Assembly (NCBI RefSeq): GCF_031458235.1
Contig: NZ_JAVDYB010000001.1
Coordinates: forward strand, 558,001 to 622,000
Length of the DNA stretch: 64,000 nt
Source: Catenuloplanes atrovinosus
Lineage (GTDB): Bacteria > Actinomycetota > Actinomycetes > Mycobacteriales > Micromonosporaceae
Direction: 5' to 3'
In this document: positions 9,409 through 16,939 of the stretch, in pieces
Position numbering within the stretch: position 1 is the stretch's first letter
Layout: the number at the start of each line of letters is the position of its first letter
Position numbers and translations under genes: made by a program
Notes under the pieces: model-generated
Database searches by the model: none
Told to the model about the DNA's origin: nothing
The model's input: the letters and a program-made list of their open reading frames with translations, nothing else

Positions 9409-10175
9409 GCCGCACCTGGTCGTACGGGCTGGCCGGCCTTGCCGGGTTCGTCGCGCTCCTGGAGGTGATCCCACGCGCCGGCCTGGTCCCGGCGGGCTAC
9501 CTGCCACCGGCCGCGGAGATCGCGGTGGCGCTCGGCGGCGAGCTGACCGACGTCGCGTTCTGGGTCGCGCTGCGCGACACGCTCCAGGGCTGGGTGCTCG
9601 GCCTGCTGCTCGCGGCGTCGGCCGGCATCGCGCTCGGCCTGCTGATCGGCGCCGTGCCGGTGCTGCGCGAGCTGACCGCGTCCACCATCGAGTTCCTCCG
9701 GCCGATCCCGTCCGTGGCGCTGATCCCGCTGGTCGTGGTGCTCTACGGCGCGAGCCTGCAGTCCAAGCTGGTCCTGGTGGTCTACGCCGCGTTCTGGCAG
9801 ATGCTGGTGCAGGTGCTCTACGGCGTGCGCGACGTCGACCCGGTGGCGGACGAGACCGCGCGCGCCTACGGGCTCGGCCGCGGCGCCCGGATCGTGCACG
9901 TGCTCTGGCCGACCGCGCTGCCGTACGTGATGACCGGCCTGCGCCTGGCCGCCGCCGTCGCGCTGATCCTCTGCGTCACCGGCGAACTGGTCATCGGCGT
10001 GCCCGGGCTCGGCGCGCGGATCGCGGTCGCGCAGTCCTCCGGCGCGGTCCCGGACCTGTACGCGCTGATCGTGGTCACCGGCCTGCTCGGCGTCGCGATC
10101 AACGTGGGCGCCCGCGCGGTCGAGCGGCACGCGCTGCGCTGGCACCAGTCCGTCCGCGGCGAGGTGGCGGTATGA
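9405..10175 (+). CDS. ABC transporter permease (SsuC/TauC-like), first
   Basis: A 256-aa inner-membrane permease with about six hydrophobic segments and the BPD inner-membrane signature (DETARAYGLGRGARIVHVLWP, the EAA loop that contacts the ATPase). The GTG start at 9405 overlaps the TGA of the binding protein gene (GTGA), so translation is coupled. The longer open frame upstream is antisense-like shadow in the binding protein gene. It is likely to form a heterodimer with the next permease. Confidence 0.88.
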   Translation: MSRTWSYGLAGLAGFVALLEVIPRAGLVPAGYLPPAAEIAVALGGELTDVAFWVALRDTLQGWVLGLLLAASAGIALGLLIGAVPVLRELTASTIEFLRPIPSVALIPLVVVLYGASLQSKLVLVVYAAFWQMLVQVLYGVRDVDPVADETARAYGLGRGARIVHVLWPTALPYVMTGLRLAAAVALILCVTGELVIGVPGLGARIAVAQSSGAVPDLYALIVVTGLLGVAINVGARAVERHALRWHQSVRGEVAV

Positions 10176-10930
10176 GGCTCGTCTACTGGCTGACGCTCCC
10201 GGTCGTACTCGTGGCGGCCTGGTGGGTGGCGACCGCGGGCAGCGAGGACTTCTACGTACCGCCGCTGCGGACCATCCTGGAGACCGCGCCGGACGTGTGG
10301 ACGCCCACCCGGCTGCGGACCGACGTGCTGCCCAGCCTGCTCCGGCTGCTGGCCGGCTTCGGGCTGGCGCTGCTGCTCGGCGTGGCGGTCGGCGTGCTGA
10401 TCGGCGGCAGCCCGCGGGTGCGCGCCACGGTGGAGCCGGTGCTGGAGTTCGTCCGCGCGGTGCCGCCGCCCGTGCTGGTCCCGGTGATCATGCTGTTCGC
10501 CGGCATCGGGGACGGCATGAAGATCCTGGTCATCGTGTCCGGCTGCGTCTGGCCGATCCTGCTCAACACGGTGGAGGGTGTGCGCGCGGTCGACGGCGTG
10601 CTCGCCGAGACCGCCCGCTCCTACGGGCTCACCGGCCCGGCCCGGCTGTGGCGGCTGGTGCTGCCGGCCGCCGGCCCGCAGATCGTGGCCGGTGCCCGCC
10701 AGGCCCTGTCCCTCGCGATCATCCTCATGGTGATCAGCGAGATGTTCGCCGCCAGTTCCGGGCTCGGCTACACGATCGTCGAGTTCCAGCGCAGCTTCGC
10801 CATCCCGGAGATGTGGACCGGCATCATCCTCCTCGGCCTGCTCGGCGTCGTGCTCTCCGGCCTGTTCCGGCTGGCCGAGAACGTGCTCCTGGGCTGGTAC
10901 CACGGCCTGCGCCGCGCGCAGAAGGGTTGA
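10172..10930 (+). CDS. ABC transporter permease (SsuC/TauC-like), second
   Basis: A 252-aa permease overlapping the preceding gene by 4 nt (ATGA). It has an N-terminal signal-anchor helix, RLLAGFGLALLLGVAVGVLIGGSPRV, and an EAA loop LAETARSYGLTGPARLWRLVLP. Two different permease genes in one NMT1-type importer is less common than one and suggests a heterodimeric channel. Confidence 0.9.
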   Translation: MRLVYWLTLPVVLVAAWWVATAGSEDFYVPPLRTILETAPDVWTPTRLRTDVLPSLLRLLAGFGLALLLGVAVGVLIGGSPRVRATVEPVLEFVRAVPPPVLVPVIMLFAGIGDGMKILVIVSGCVWPILLNTVEGVRAVDGVLAETARSYGLTGPARLWRLVLPAAGPQIVAGARQALSLAIILMVISEMFAASSGLGYTIVEFQRSFAIPEMWTGIILLGLLGVVLSGLFRLAENVLLGWYHGLRRAQKG

Positions 10931-10931
10931 C

Positions 10932-11711
10932 ATGCTCGACGTCAAAGGCCTCAAGAAGACCTACACCGGCGACGGCCGTACCGTCGAGGCCGTCCGCGAC
11001 CTCACGTTCACCGTCGCCGACGGCGACCTGACCTGCCTGGTCGGCCCGTCCGGCTGCGGCAAGACCACGCTGCTCAAGTGCATCGCCGGCCTGCTCCCGC
11101 CGTCCGGCGGCACGGTCACGGTGGACGGCACCCCGGTCACCGGGCCGCCGCCCGGCATGGCCGTCGTCTTCCAGGAGTACGGCCGCAGCCTCTTCCCCTG
11201 GATGCGCGTGGCGGCCAACGTGGAGCTGCCGCTGCGCCAGAAGGGCCTGCCCCGGGAGCGCCGCCGCGAACTGGTCGCCGAGTCGCTCGCCGCAGTCGGC
11301 CTCGCGGACGCGCACGGTGCGTACCCGTGGCAGCTCTCCGGCGGCATGCAGCAGCGCGTGGCGATCGCGCGGGCGATCGCGTACGAGCCGCGGGTGCTGC
11401 TGATGGACGAGCCGTTCGCGGCCGTGGACGCGCAGACCCGGGCCGACCTGGAGGACCTGATCCGCGGCCTGTGGCAGCGCCTCGGCGTCACCGTCCTGTT
11501 CGTCACGCACGACATCGACGAGGCCGTCTACCTGGGGCAGCGCGTGCTGATCCTGTCCGCGTCGCCGACCGTGGTCCGCGAGGACCTGCCGATCGACCTG
11601 CCGGCCGAGCGCGACCAGCTGCACACCCGCGCCGCGCCCCGCTTCACGGAACTCCGCACGCACGTCTACGAGCAGATCCAGGCGGCCAAGCGGTCGATCG
11701 CCGCGAGCTGA
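10932..11711 (+). CDS. ABC transporter ATP-binding protein (SsuB/TauB-like)
   Basis: A 259-aa ATPase with Walker A GPSGCGKTT, Q-loop VVFQEYGRSLFPW, signature LSGGMQQR, Walker B VLLMDEPF and the His-switch VTHDIDEA. This is the nitrate/sulfonate-type importer subfamily. It starts 1 nt after the second permease stop. Its stop is only 12 nt from the stop of the convergent FAD monooxygenase gene, with no obvious terminator between. Confidence 0.93.
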   Translation: MLDVKGLKKTYTGDGRTVEAVRDLTFTVADGDLTCLVGPSGCGKTTLLKCIAGLLPPSGGTVTVDGTPVTGPPPGMAVVFQEYGRSLFPWMRVAANVELPLRQKGLPRERRRELVAESLAAVGLADAHGAYPWQLSGGMQQRVAIARAIAYEPRVLLMDEPFAAVDAQTRADLEDLIRGLWQRLGVTVLFVTHDIDEAVYLGQRVLILSASPTVVREDLPIDLPAERDQLHTRAAPRFTELRTHVYEQIQAAKRSIAAS

Positions 11712-11723
11712 CCGGGATCGGCG

Positions 11724-12917
11724 TCACCGCCGTGGCACCGGGATCTCCGGCAGCGCCCGCTCGGTCTCCGCGACCCGGGTCAGCTTCGCCGCGAGCGGCG
11801 CGAACAGCCGGGACGTGAGCACCCGGTCGGCCAGCGCGCGCACGGCCAGGCCGACCCGGGTCCGCGGATAGGCGAACAGCTCCAACCCGGGCGGCAGGCT
11901 CTGCACGTCGTCGACGAGCGGCCGCATCCACCGCTCGTACCCGGCCAGCGCCGCCTCCAGGTCGCCGTTCTCCTGCGCGAGCCGGGCGGCGAGCACGTAA
12001 CCGCCGGTCAGTGCCAGGGACGCGCCTCCGCCGCCCAACGGGGTGACGCACCAGGCGGCGTCACCGGCCAGCACCACCCGCCCGCGGTGCCAGGTGCTCA
12101 TCCGAATCTGCGTGAGGTGGTCGATGTAGACGTCGTCGGCGGTGTCGAACGCGTCCAGGACTCGCGGTGCCTCCCAGCCGGCGCCGGCGTACCGCTCCCG
12201 CACCCGGGCCAGCGCGTCGGCCCGGTCCAGGCCGGTGAGGTCCGCGGAGCGCGCGTAGGAGAGGATCGCCCGGGTGGTGCCGTGATTGTCCGGCCGGAGG
12301 TGCACCTGACGCCCGCCGACCGCGTTGTACCACCGCCAGCGGTCGTCGTCGTGCGGCGTGCGCGGAATGGTGCCGAAGACCATGGTGATCCCCAGCTTCC
12401 GCCGCCCGACCGCGTCACCGAAGACCCGGTCCCGGGTCGACGATCCCACACCCTCCGCCACGACCAGCAGATCCGCGCGCAGCGACCGGCCGCCCGCGGT
12501 GGTGATGCCGACGTGCTCCGGCCCGTCCGTCACGTCCTCGATCGTGTCTCCATAGTGGAACGTAACGCCGTCCGGCAGGTGGTCGAGGATCGTGCGGGCC
12601 AGGTCACCGCGCAGCACCTCCAGCTCCGCCGTGGCGCCGTCCGGCCCGTCGGACGGCAGCTCCGCCCGCACCCGGCCGTCCGCGTTCACCAGGACCGTCC
12701 CGGTCTCCGTGGTGTTCCGCGCCTTGACCGCGTCGAACAGCCCCATCCGCGTGATCACCTCGCGGGCGACGCCGCGCACGTCGACGTTCTGCCCACCGTC
12801 CCGGAACCGTGGGGCGCGCTCGATCACGGTCACCTCCCAGCCGCTCCGCCGCAGCCAGAAGGCGGCGGACAGCCCGGCGATGCTCGCTCCCGAGACCACC
12901 GCACGTCCAGAGGTCAT
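11724..12917 (-). CDS. FAD-dependent monooxygenase (group A, aromatic hydroxylase-like)
   Basis: A 397-aa flavoprotein. The N-terminal Rossmann motif is VSGASIAGLSAAFWLRRSG, the second FAD motif is VVLAGDAAWCVTPLGGGGASLALTGG, and a DG-type motif LLVVAEGVGSSTRD sits mid-protein. It belongs to the PHBH/TetX-like class, which hydroxylates aromatic or polyketide substrates with NAD(P)H and O2. Position between an aromatic importer and an aldehyde dehydrogenase suggests aromatic ring hydroxylation, but the closest relatives include antibiotic-modifying enzymes, so the substrate is open. ATG 12917 is chosen because the Rossmann motif starts eight residues later. Confidence 0.85.
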   Translation of the reverse strand: MTSGRAVVSGASIAGLSAAFWLRRSGWEVTVIERAPRFRDGGQNVDVRGVAREVITRMGLFDAVKARNTTETGTVLVNADGRVRAELPSDGPDGATAELEVLRGDLARTILDHLPDGVTFHYGDTIEDVTDGPEHVGITTAGGRSLRADLLVVAEGVGSSTRDRVFGDAVGRRKLGITMVFGTIPRTPHDDDRWRWYNAVGGRQVHLRPDNHGTTRAILSYARSADLTGLDRADALARVRERYAGAGWEAPRVLDAFDTADDVYIDHLTQIRMSTWHRGRVVLAGDAAWCVTPLGGGGASLALTGGYVLAARLAQENGDLEAALAGYERWMRPLVDDVQSLPPGLELFAYPRTRVGLAVRALADRVLTSRLFAPLAAKLTRVAETERALPEIPVPRR

Positions 12918-12960
12918 GTCGCTCCGCTTCGCTCGCGCCGCATCGATGTTCCGCGAACAG

Positions 12961-13010
12961 ATCTTCCCGCTCCCGGCGTGATCGAGTTCCCAGTGCTCCC
13001 GCGGGCAAAC
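12961..13010 (+). repeat. dispersed intergenic element, copy A
   Basis: It begins ATCTTCCCGCTCCCGGCG and ends AGTGCTCCCGCGGGCA. Related copies are at 41087-41135, 43234-43283, 43865-43913 and 58787-58845. All contain the CTTCCGGCG-like block near one end, and most contain the palindrome CCCGCGGG near the other. It lies in the 3' flank of the leftward aldehyde dehydrogenase gene. Confidence 0.75.
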
Positions 13011-13150
13011 CTCGCGGCGCCTCCGCCGCCGCTCCGGCCCCGCATCGCAGCCGGTCCCGCCGCTGGTCACCGAAACCCCGCCGGCCACCCACCACACCGC
13101 TCCCGGCCGCCCTCCCGCCACGCGGCGCGGCCGGGCCGGGCGCGCAGGGC

Positions 13151-13225
13151 GCGGCTCACGCCGGCGGCTCGGGGTGCGGCTCACGCGGGCCGGTCGGGGT
13201 GTGGCTTACGTTGGCCGGTCGCGGG
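13151..13225. repeat. 25-bp degenerate tandem repeat
   Basis: GCGGCTCACG at 13151 and 13176 and GTGGCTTACG at 13201 give three units of exactly 25 bp with a G/C-rich GGCCGGTCGGGGT-like remainder. Non-coding. Confidence 0.6.
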
Positions 13226-13285
13226 ACCGCTCAAGGCGGTCGATCGGGCGTGGATCGAGGCAGCCGGTCCAGCGTGAGCCGCCGG

Positions 13286-14746
13286 TCAGAACGGGAAGTG
13301 CTTCGGCCGCTGCTGGAGCGTGATCCAGCGCAGGTCGGTGAACGCGTCGACGCCCGCGCGCCCGCCGAACCGGCCGTAGCCGGAGCCCTTGACGCCGCCG
13401 AACGGCGCGATCGGCTCGTCGTCGACGGACTGGTCGTTGACGTGCACGATGCCGGTCTGCAGGCGCCGCGCGATGTCCAGGCCACGGGAGAGGTCCGCGG
13501 TGAGGACGCCCGCGGTCAGGCCGTACGGGCTGTCGTTCGCGATCGCCACGGCCTGGTCCGCGTCGTCGACCGTGAGCACGGTGCAGACCGGCCCGAAGAT
13601 CTCCTCCGAGTAGATCCGCATGTGCGGCTCCACGCCGGACAGCACGGTGGCCGGGTAGAGCGCACGGTCCGGCGTGCCGCCGCCCACGGCGATCTTCGCG
13701 CCCTGACCGACCGCCTCGTCCACCAGCCCGGCCACCCGCCGCGCCGCGTCCTCGCTGATCAGCGGCCCGACCACGGTGGCCGGATCGGCCGGGTCGCCGG
13801 CCGGCAGCGTCGCGGCCTTGGCGGCGAGCAGCGCGGTGAACTCGTCCGCGACCGCGCGGTGCACCAGAATCCGGTCCGCGGACATGCAGATCTGGCCCGC
13901 GTTCAGGTACGCGCCGAACGCCACCGCGTTCACCGCGTACTCCAGGTCGGCGTCGTCCAGCACCAGCACCGCGTTCTTCCCGCCGAGCTCCAGCACGGCC
14001 GGGGTGAGGTGGCGCGCGGCCAACTCGCCGATGCGCCGGCCGACGCCGGTGGAGCCGGTGAAGTTGACCCGGCGCACCCGCTCGTCCGCGATCAGCGTCT
14101 CCGCGATCACGGCCGCGTCCGCGCGGTCGTTGGTGATCACGTTGAGCACGCCCGGCGGCAGCCCGGCCTCGCGCAGCAGGTCCGCCAGGTAGTGCGCGGC
14201 GACCAGCGGCGCGTCCTCACTGGCCTTGACCACCACGGTGTTGCCGACCGCGAGCGGGGTGGCGATCGCGCGGGTGCCCAGGATGATCGGCGCGTTCCAC
14301 GGCGCGAACGCGCCCACCACGCCGACCGGCTGGCGCAGGCCGAGCGCGAGCGCGTCCGGGTTGTCGGTGGCGAGCACCTCGCCGAGCGGCGCGGTGACCA
14401 GCGCGGCGGCCTCGCGCAGCATGCCGGTGGCCAGGCCGACGTTGAACATGGCCCAGCCGAACGGGCCACCGGTCTCCGCACCCATCAGCGTGGCGGCCTC
14501 GCGCGCGTGCTCCTCCAGCAGGTCGGCGGCCCGGTTCAGGATCTTCCGGCGGGCGGTCGGCGGCGTGGCGGCCCAGGCGGGGAACGCGGCGTGGGCCGCG
14601 TCGACCGCGCGCGTGACGTCCTCCGGCGCGGCGGCCGCGACCAGCGCCAGCGGCGTGCCCGTCCAGGGGTTGAGGTCCTCGGTCGTGCGACCGCCGGACG
14701 CGGGCACGTGTTCGCCGTTTATCAGTAGGTTGCGAATGTCGGTCAT
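13286..14746 (-). CDS. aldehyde dehydrogenase, vanillin/salicylaldehyde/benzaldehyde type
   Basis: A 486-aa NAD(P)-dependent aldehyde dehydrogenase. Asn151 is in APWNAP, the cofactor loop is FTGSTGVGRRIG (229-240), the general base Glu253 is in ELGGKN, and the nucleophile Cys287 is in GQICMS. The short GQIC(M)S and the SPYGLTAGVLT region fit the aromatic-aldehyde group (vanillin or salicylaldehyde dehydrogenases) better than the betaine or succinate-semialdehyde groups. It would oxidise an aromatic aldehyde to the acid that is then funnelled to protocatechuate. A pair of PcaR-type palindromes lies directly upstream (14764-14797). Confidence 0.9.
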   Translation of the reverse strand: MTDIRNLLINGEHVPASGGRTTEDLNPWTGTPLALVAAAAPEDVTRAVDAAHAAFPAWAATPPTARRKILNRAADLLEEHAREAATLMGAETGGPFGWAMFNVGLATGMLREAAALVTAPLGEVLATDNPDALALGLRQPVGVVGAFAPWNAPIILGTRAIATPLAVGNTVVVKASEDAPLVAAHYLADLLREAGLPPGVLNVITNDRADAAVIAETLIADERVRRVNFTGSTGVGRRIGELAARHLTPAVLELGGKNAVLVLDDADLEYAVNAVAFGAYLNAGQICMSADRILVHRAVADEFTALLAAKAATLPAGDPADPATVVGPLISEDAARRVAGLVDEAVGQGAKIAVGGGTPDRALYPATVLSGVEPHMRIYSEEIFGPVCTVLTVDDADQAVAIANDSPYGLTAGVLTADLSRGLDIARRLQTGIVHVNDQSVDDEPIAPFGGVKGSGYGRFGGRAGVDAFTDLRWITLQQRPKHFPF

Positions 14747-14763
14747 CGGCGGGCCCTCCGATT

Positions 14764-14797
14764 GTTCGCATGGCGCACATCAGTTAGCCATAAGAAC
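14764..14797. promoter_or_regulatory. paired PcaR-type operators upstream of the aldehyde dehydrogenase
   Basis: GTTCGCATGGCGCAC (14764-14778) and the weaker GTTAGCCATAAGAAC (14783-14797) repeat the N5-spaced 15-bp pattern and the exact 19-bp offset seen at the two sites near 8.3 kb. The nearer site is 17 bp upstream of the ATG at 14746. Confidence 0.65.
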
Positions 14798-14837
14798 GCT
14801 AGGGGTGGCCCACGTAACAGTCAAGAAACGCGGGAAA

Positions 14838-14901
14838 CCCCGCCGATCGCGGGCCGATCGCTGCAGGGGAGGCAGCAGCGATCGGTCCGCGACCGGCGGG
14901 G
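14838..14901 (-). terminator. 27-bp stem hairpin, probable terminator of the secreted-protein operon
   Basis: Arms 14838-14864 and 14875-14901 pair over 27 nt with two mismatches around a 10-nt loop. It lies 83 nt downstream of the stop of the secreted repeat protein gene (14984) and upstream of the aldehyde dehydrogenase promoter. There is no T-tract, as is usual in high-GC actinobacteria. Confidence 0.7.
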
Positions 14902-14983
14902 CTCCCGATGGCGCACCGGCCACCTCCGGGGCCACCGGAGAGTGAAGCCTGAGAGCCTGGTGCGCGCGCCCGTACCGGATGGA

Positions 14984-15796
14984 TCAGAGCGTGATGATCT
15001 TGATGTTGTTCAGCGTCACGTCGCCGCCCTTGCCCTCGGCCGAGCAGATGTTGATCTGCTTGACCTTGCCCGAGCCGTCCGTGGAGTTGAAGCAGAGCAC
15101 GTAGTTGTTGGCGTCGCCGCCGCGGACCTCGATGTTGATGTTCTTGCGGAGGCCCTCGCCGTTGAAGCCCTTGACGTCCACGCCCTTCAGGCCCCACAGC
15201 GCGCCGCCGCCGAACGTGGTGCAGTCGTCGCGCTGGTCGAGCTTGTGCGAGACCACGTTCCAGCACTTGGCGGACGCGCCGCCGTCGGTGCCCTTCGGCG
15301 CTCCGGCCCGGTCGATGACCGCGGACGCGATGGTCCGCGCCACGCCGCCGTTCTGCACGGTCACGTTGTTCAGGTAGACCTTGCCGCCCTTGGCGGTGGC
15401 CCAGCACTTGGTCATCTGACCGGTGCCCTTGGGGCGGTGGTTCTCGCACTTGTCGGCCGCGATGCTGAGGCCGGCGGCCGCCCGGTGCAGCGAGGCGAGC
15501 GCGGACGCGTTCGACTTCGCGGCGGACTGCGACACGAAGATCTCAAGGTTGCTGAGCCCCACCGAGCCGCCGGCCGCGTTCGCCTTGCAGTTGTTCAACT
15601 GCAGCTTGTAGCCGTTCTTCTTGGCCAGGCTCAGCGCCGCCGCGACGTTGCCGCAGACCACGGTGGAGTCGCCGTCGCCGCCCTTGATGTTGATGTCGAC
15701 GTCCGCGGCCGAGGCCGGGGCGACGGACACCGCCAGCGTCAGTGCCAGCACGCCGGTGGCGACCGCGCCGAGGCGCGTCAGGTGTTGCAGTCTCAT
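14984..15796 (-). CDS. secreted Cys-pair repeat protein (four GGD/GGxVxL repeats), family unknown
   Basis: A 270-aa protein with a Sec signal peptide (MRLQHLTRLG... ending PASAADV). The mature part has four diverged repeats at about residues 33-88, 100-148, 172-210 and 219-269. The full repeat reads DINIKGGD......C...(about 20 residues)...NNC.A.AGG.VGLSN; the last reads NIEVRGGD......C...INIC.AEGKGGDVTLNN. Each repeat keeps two Cys (48/70, 117/131, 178/192, 235/251), so four intra-repeat disulfides are plausible. I do not recognise the family. The same repeat occurs in the protein at 16940-17440. ATG 15796 overlaps the stop of the upstream gene by 4 nt, so it is the last gene of a three-gene operon. 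Confidence 0.8.
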   Translation of the reverse strand: MRLQHLTRLGAVATGVLALTLAVSVAPASAADVDINIKGGDGDSTVVCGNVAAALSLAKKNGYKLQLNNCKANAAGGSVGLSNLEIFVSQSAAKSNASALASLHRAAAGLSIAADKCENHRPKGTGQMTKCWATAKGGKVYLNNVTVQNGGVARTIASAVIDRAGAPKGTDGGASAKCWNVVSHKLDQRDDCTTFGGGALWGLKGVDVKGFNGEGLRKNINIEVRGGDANNYVLCFNSTDGSGKVKQINICSAEGKGGDVTLNNIKIITL

Positions 15797-16302
15797 GGTG
15801 TGATCCCTGTGTTGGAGGAGGTCGCGGGCCCGGCGAGCGTCTGCACGGCGCCGGTGGCGAGGTCCTGCACGGTGACGGAGAACGTGCGGCTGAGCGTGGG
15901 ACGGCAGTCCAGTCCGGTGATCACCGGCGCCTGCACGGAGAGGCCGATGACCTGCTCGCCGGTGCGCACGCCGGAGCCGTCGGCCCGGTGCTCGGAGACG
16001 ACCTCGGTCTGGGCGGAGGCCTGCGAGCTGAGCGAGATGCCGCCGCCCACGCAGGTCACGTCCACGTTCCCGGTGGCCCGGATCGACACCAGGCCGGTCG
16101 ACCACGGCTTCGTCCCGGTCTCCCGGAACTCGACCTTCAGCAGCGTGCCGTCCCAGACCGCGGTGGTCCGGCCCGCCGTGAAGGCGGGCTTCGCCGCGGC
16201 GGCCAGGGCCGGCGCCGGCATCCCGGCCGTCGTGGCCACGCCGCCGGCCAGCAGGCCGATCAAGATCGAGGTCATCGGCGGTACGGTGTGAGCGCGCCCC
16301 AT
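15793..16302 (-). CDS. secreted protein of unknown function with one Cys pair
   Basis: A 169-aa protein. The signal peptide region ends near PAPALAAAAKP; the mature part is beta-rich with two Cys (VDVTCVGGG and GLDCRPTLS) that could form one disulfide. No family is recognised. It starts 1 nt after the RTX-type gene stop and overlaps the next gene by 4 nt (ATGA), so the three secreted proteins are made together. The start at MGRAHTVPPM could instead be the second Met. Confidence 0.7.
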   Translation of the reverse strand: MGRAHTVPPMTSILIGLLAGGVATTAGMPAPALAAAAKPAFTAGRTTAVWDGTLLKVEFRETGTKPWSTGLVSIRATGNVDVTCVGGGISLSSQASAQTEVVSEHRADGSGVRTGEQVIGLSVQAPVITGLDCRPTLSRTFSVTVQDLATGAVQTLAGPATSSNTGITP

Positions 16303-16303
16303 G

Positions 16304-16741
16304 TCAGCCGCCCGTGACGTACTTGCGCTCGCAGCCGGCGAACCAGGCGTTCTTCGCCGGGCCGAGGCACCGGTCGCCGCCGGATCCGCCGTCCACCTTG
16401 CCGCCGCCGCGTCCGGCCATCAGCCGGTCGTCGTCCGCACCGCCGTAGAGCGTGTCCCAGCCGGGGCCGCCGACCAGCGTGTCGTCGCCGGCGCCGCCGA
16501 TCAGGATGTCGTCGCCGGCCAGCCCGACGAGGACGTCCTCGCCGCCGAAGCCGCAGATGACGTCCCGGCCGTTCGTGCCGATCAGTCTGTCGTCACCGGA
16601 GGTGCCGTTGATGGTGCAGGCCGGCCACGGCTTGGGCGCGGCCGGCGTCGCCGCCAGTGCCGCGCCGGGCGCGAGCGAGGCGGCCAGGAACAGTGGGAGT
16701 GAGGCGCCCGCCAGGAGGGCGCCCCGGGTCGGACTGGTCAT
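16304..16741 (-). CDS. secreted RTX-type (haemolysin-type) calcium-binding repeat protein
   Basis: A 145-aa protein. The signal peptide ends around PGAALAATP. Then come about seven nonapeptide repeats of the GGxGxDxLx type (INGTSGDDRLIG, GLAGDDILIGGAGDDTLVGG, GPGWDTLYGG). Such repeats form a Ca2+-binding parallel beta-roll outside the cell. No catalytic domain is attached, and the short length is typical of small actinobacterial calcium-binding proteins. A C-terminal segment with two Cys (DRCLGPAKNAWFAGCERK) closes the protein. First gene of the secreted operon. Confidence 0.85.
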   Translation of the reverse strand: MTSPTRGALLAGASLPLFLAASLAPGAALAATPAAPKPWPACTINGTSGDDRLIGTNGRDVICGFGGEDVLVGLAGDDILIGGAGDDTLVGGPGWDTLYGGADDDRLMAGRGGGKVDGGSGGDRCLGPAKNAWFAGCERKYVTGG

Positions 16742-16901
16742 CTGCCATTCCTTCCAGGACTGCGGGCACGAGGGGCGCGGCGTGCGCTGAGAGCCCGTGC
16801 ACGCACTTGCCGAGTCGAGGTAACCGGCGGTGCCTCCTCGCCACGCGGACGGCGCCGGCGTGCCGCCGATGCCGCCCGCGCGGCGGGGGAGGACCGCATG
16901 G

Positions 16902-16933
16902 GTACGCCGGACCGGCGAACCGGTCCGGCGTAC
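16902..16933 (-). terminator. 14-bp perfect hairpin with CGAA loop
   Basis: GTACGCCGGACCGG (16902-16915), loop CGAA, and the exact reverse complement (16920-16933). It begins 6 nt after the stop of the repeat protein gene at 16940 and is its probable terminator. Confidence 0.8.
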
Positions 16934-16939
16934 GGTGGA

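Larger units (their letters stand above)
12918..13285. other. 368-bp intergenic region with dispersed repeat and short tandem repeat
   Basis: It lies between the aldehyde dehydrogenase stop and the FAD monooxygenase start. It contains copy A of a dispersed element (12961-13010), a GTTCCGCGAAC palindrome (12948-12958) and a 25-bp degenerate tandem repeat (13151-13225). No gene seen. Confidence 0.6.

Noticed and set aside
12948-12958. GTTCCGCGAAC palindrome before the FAD monooxygenase as a further PcaR site
   Set aside because: The half-sites are separated by 3 rather than 5 bp and there is no partner site at 19 bp. It could be chance.
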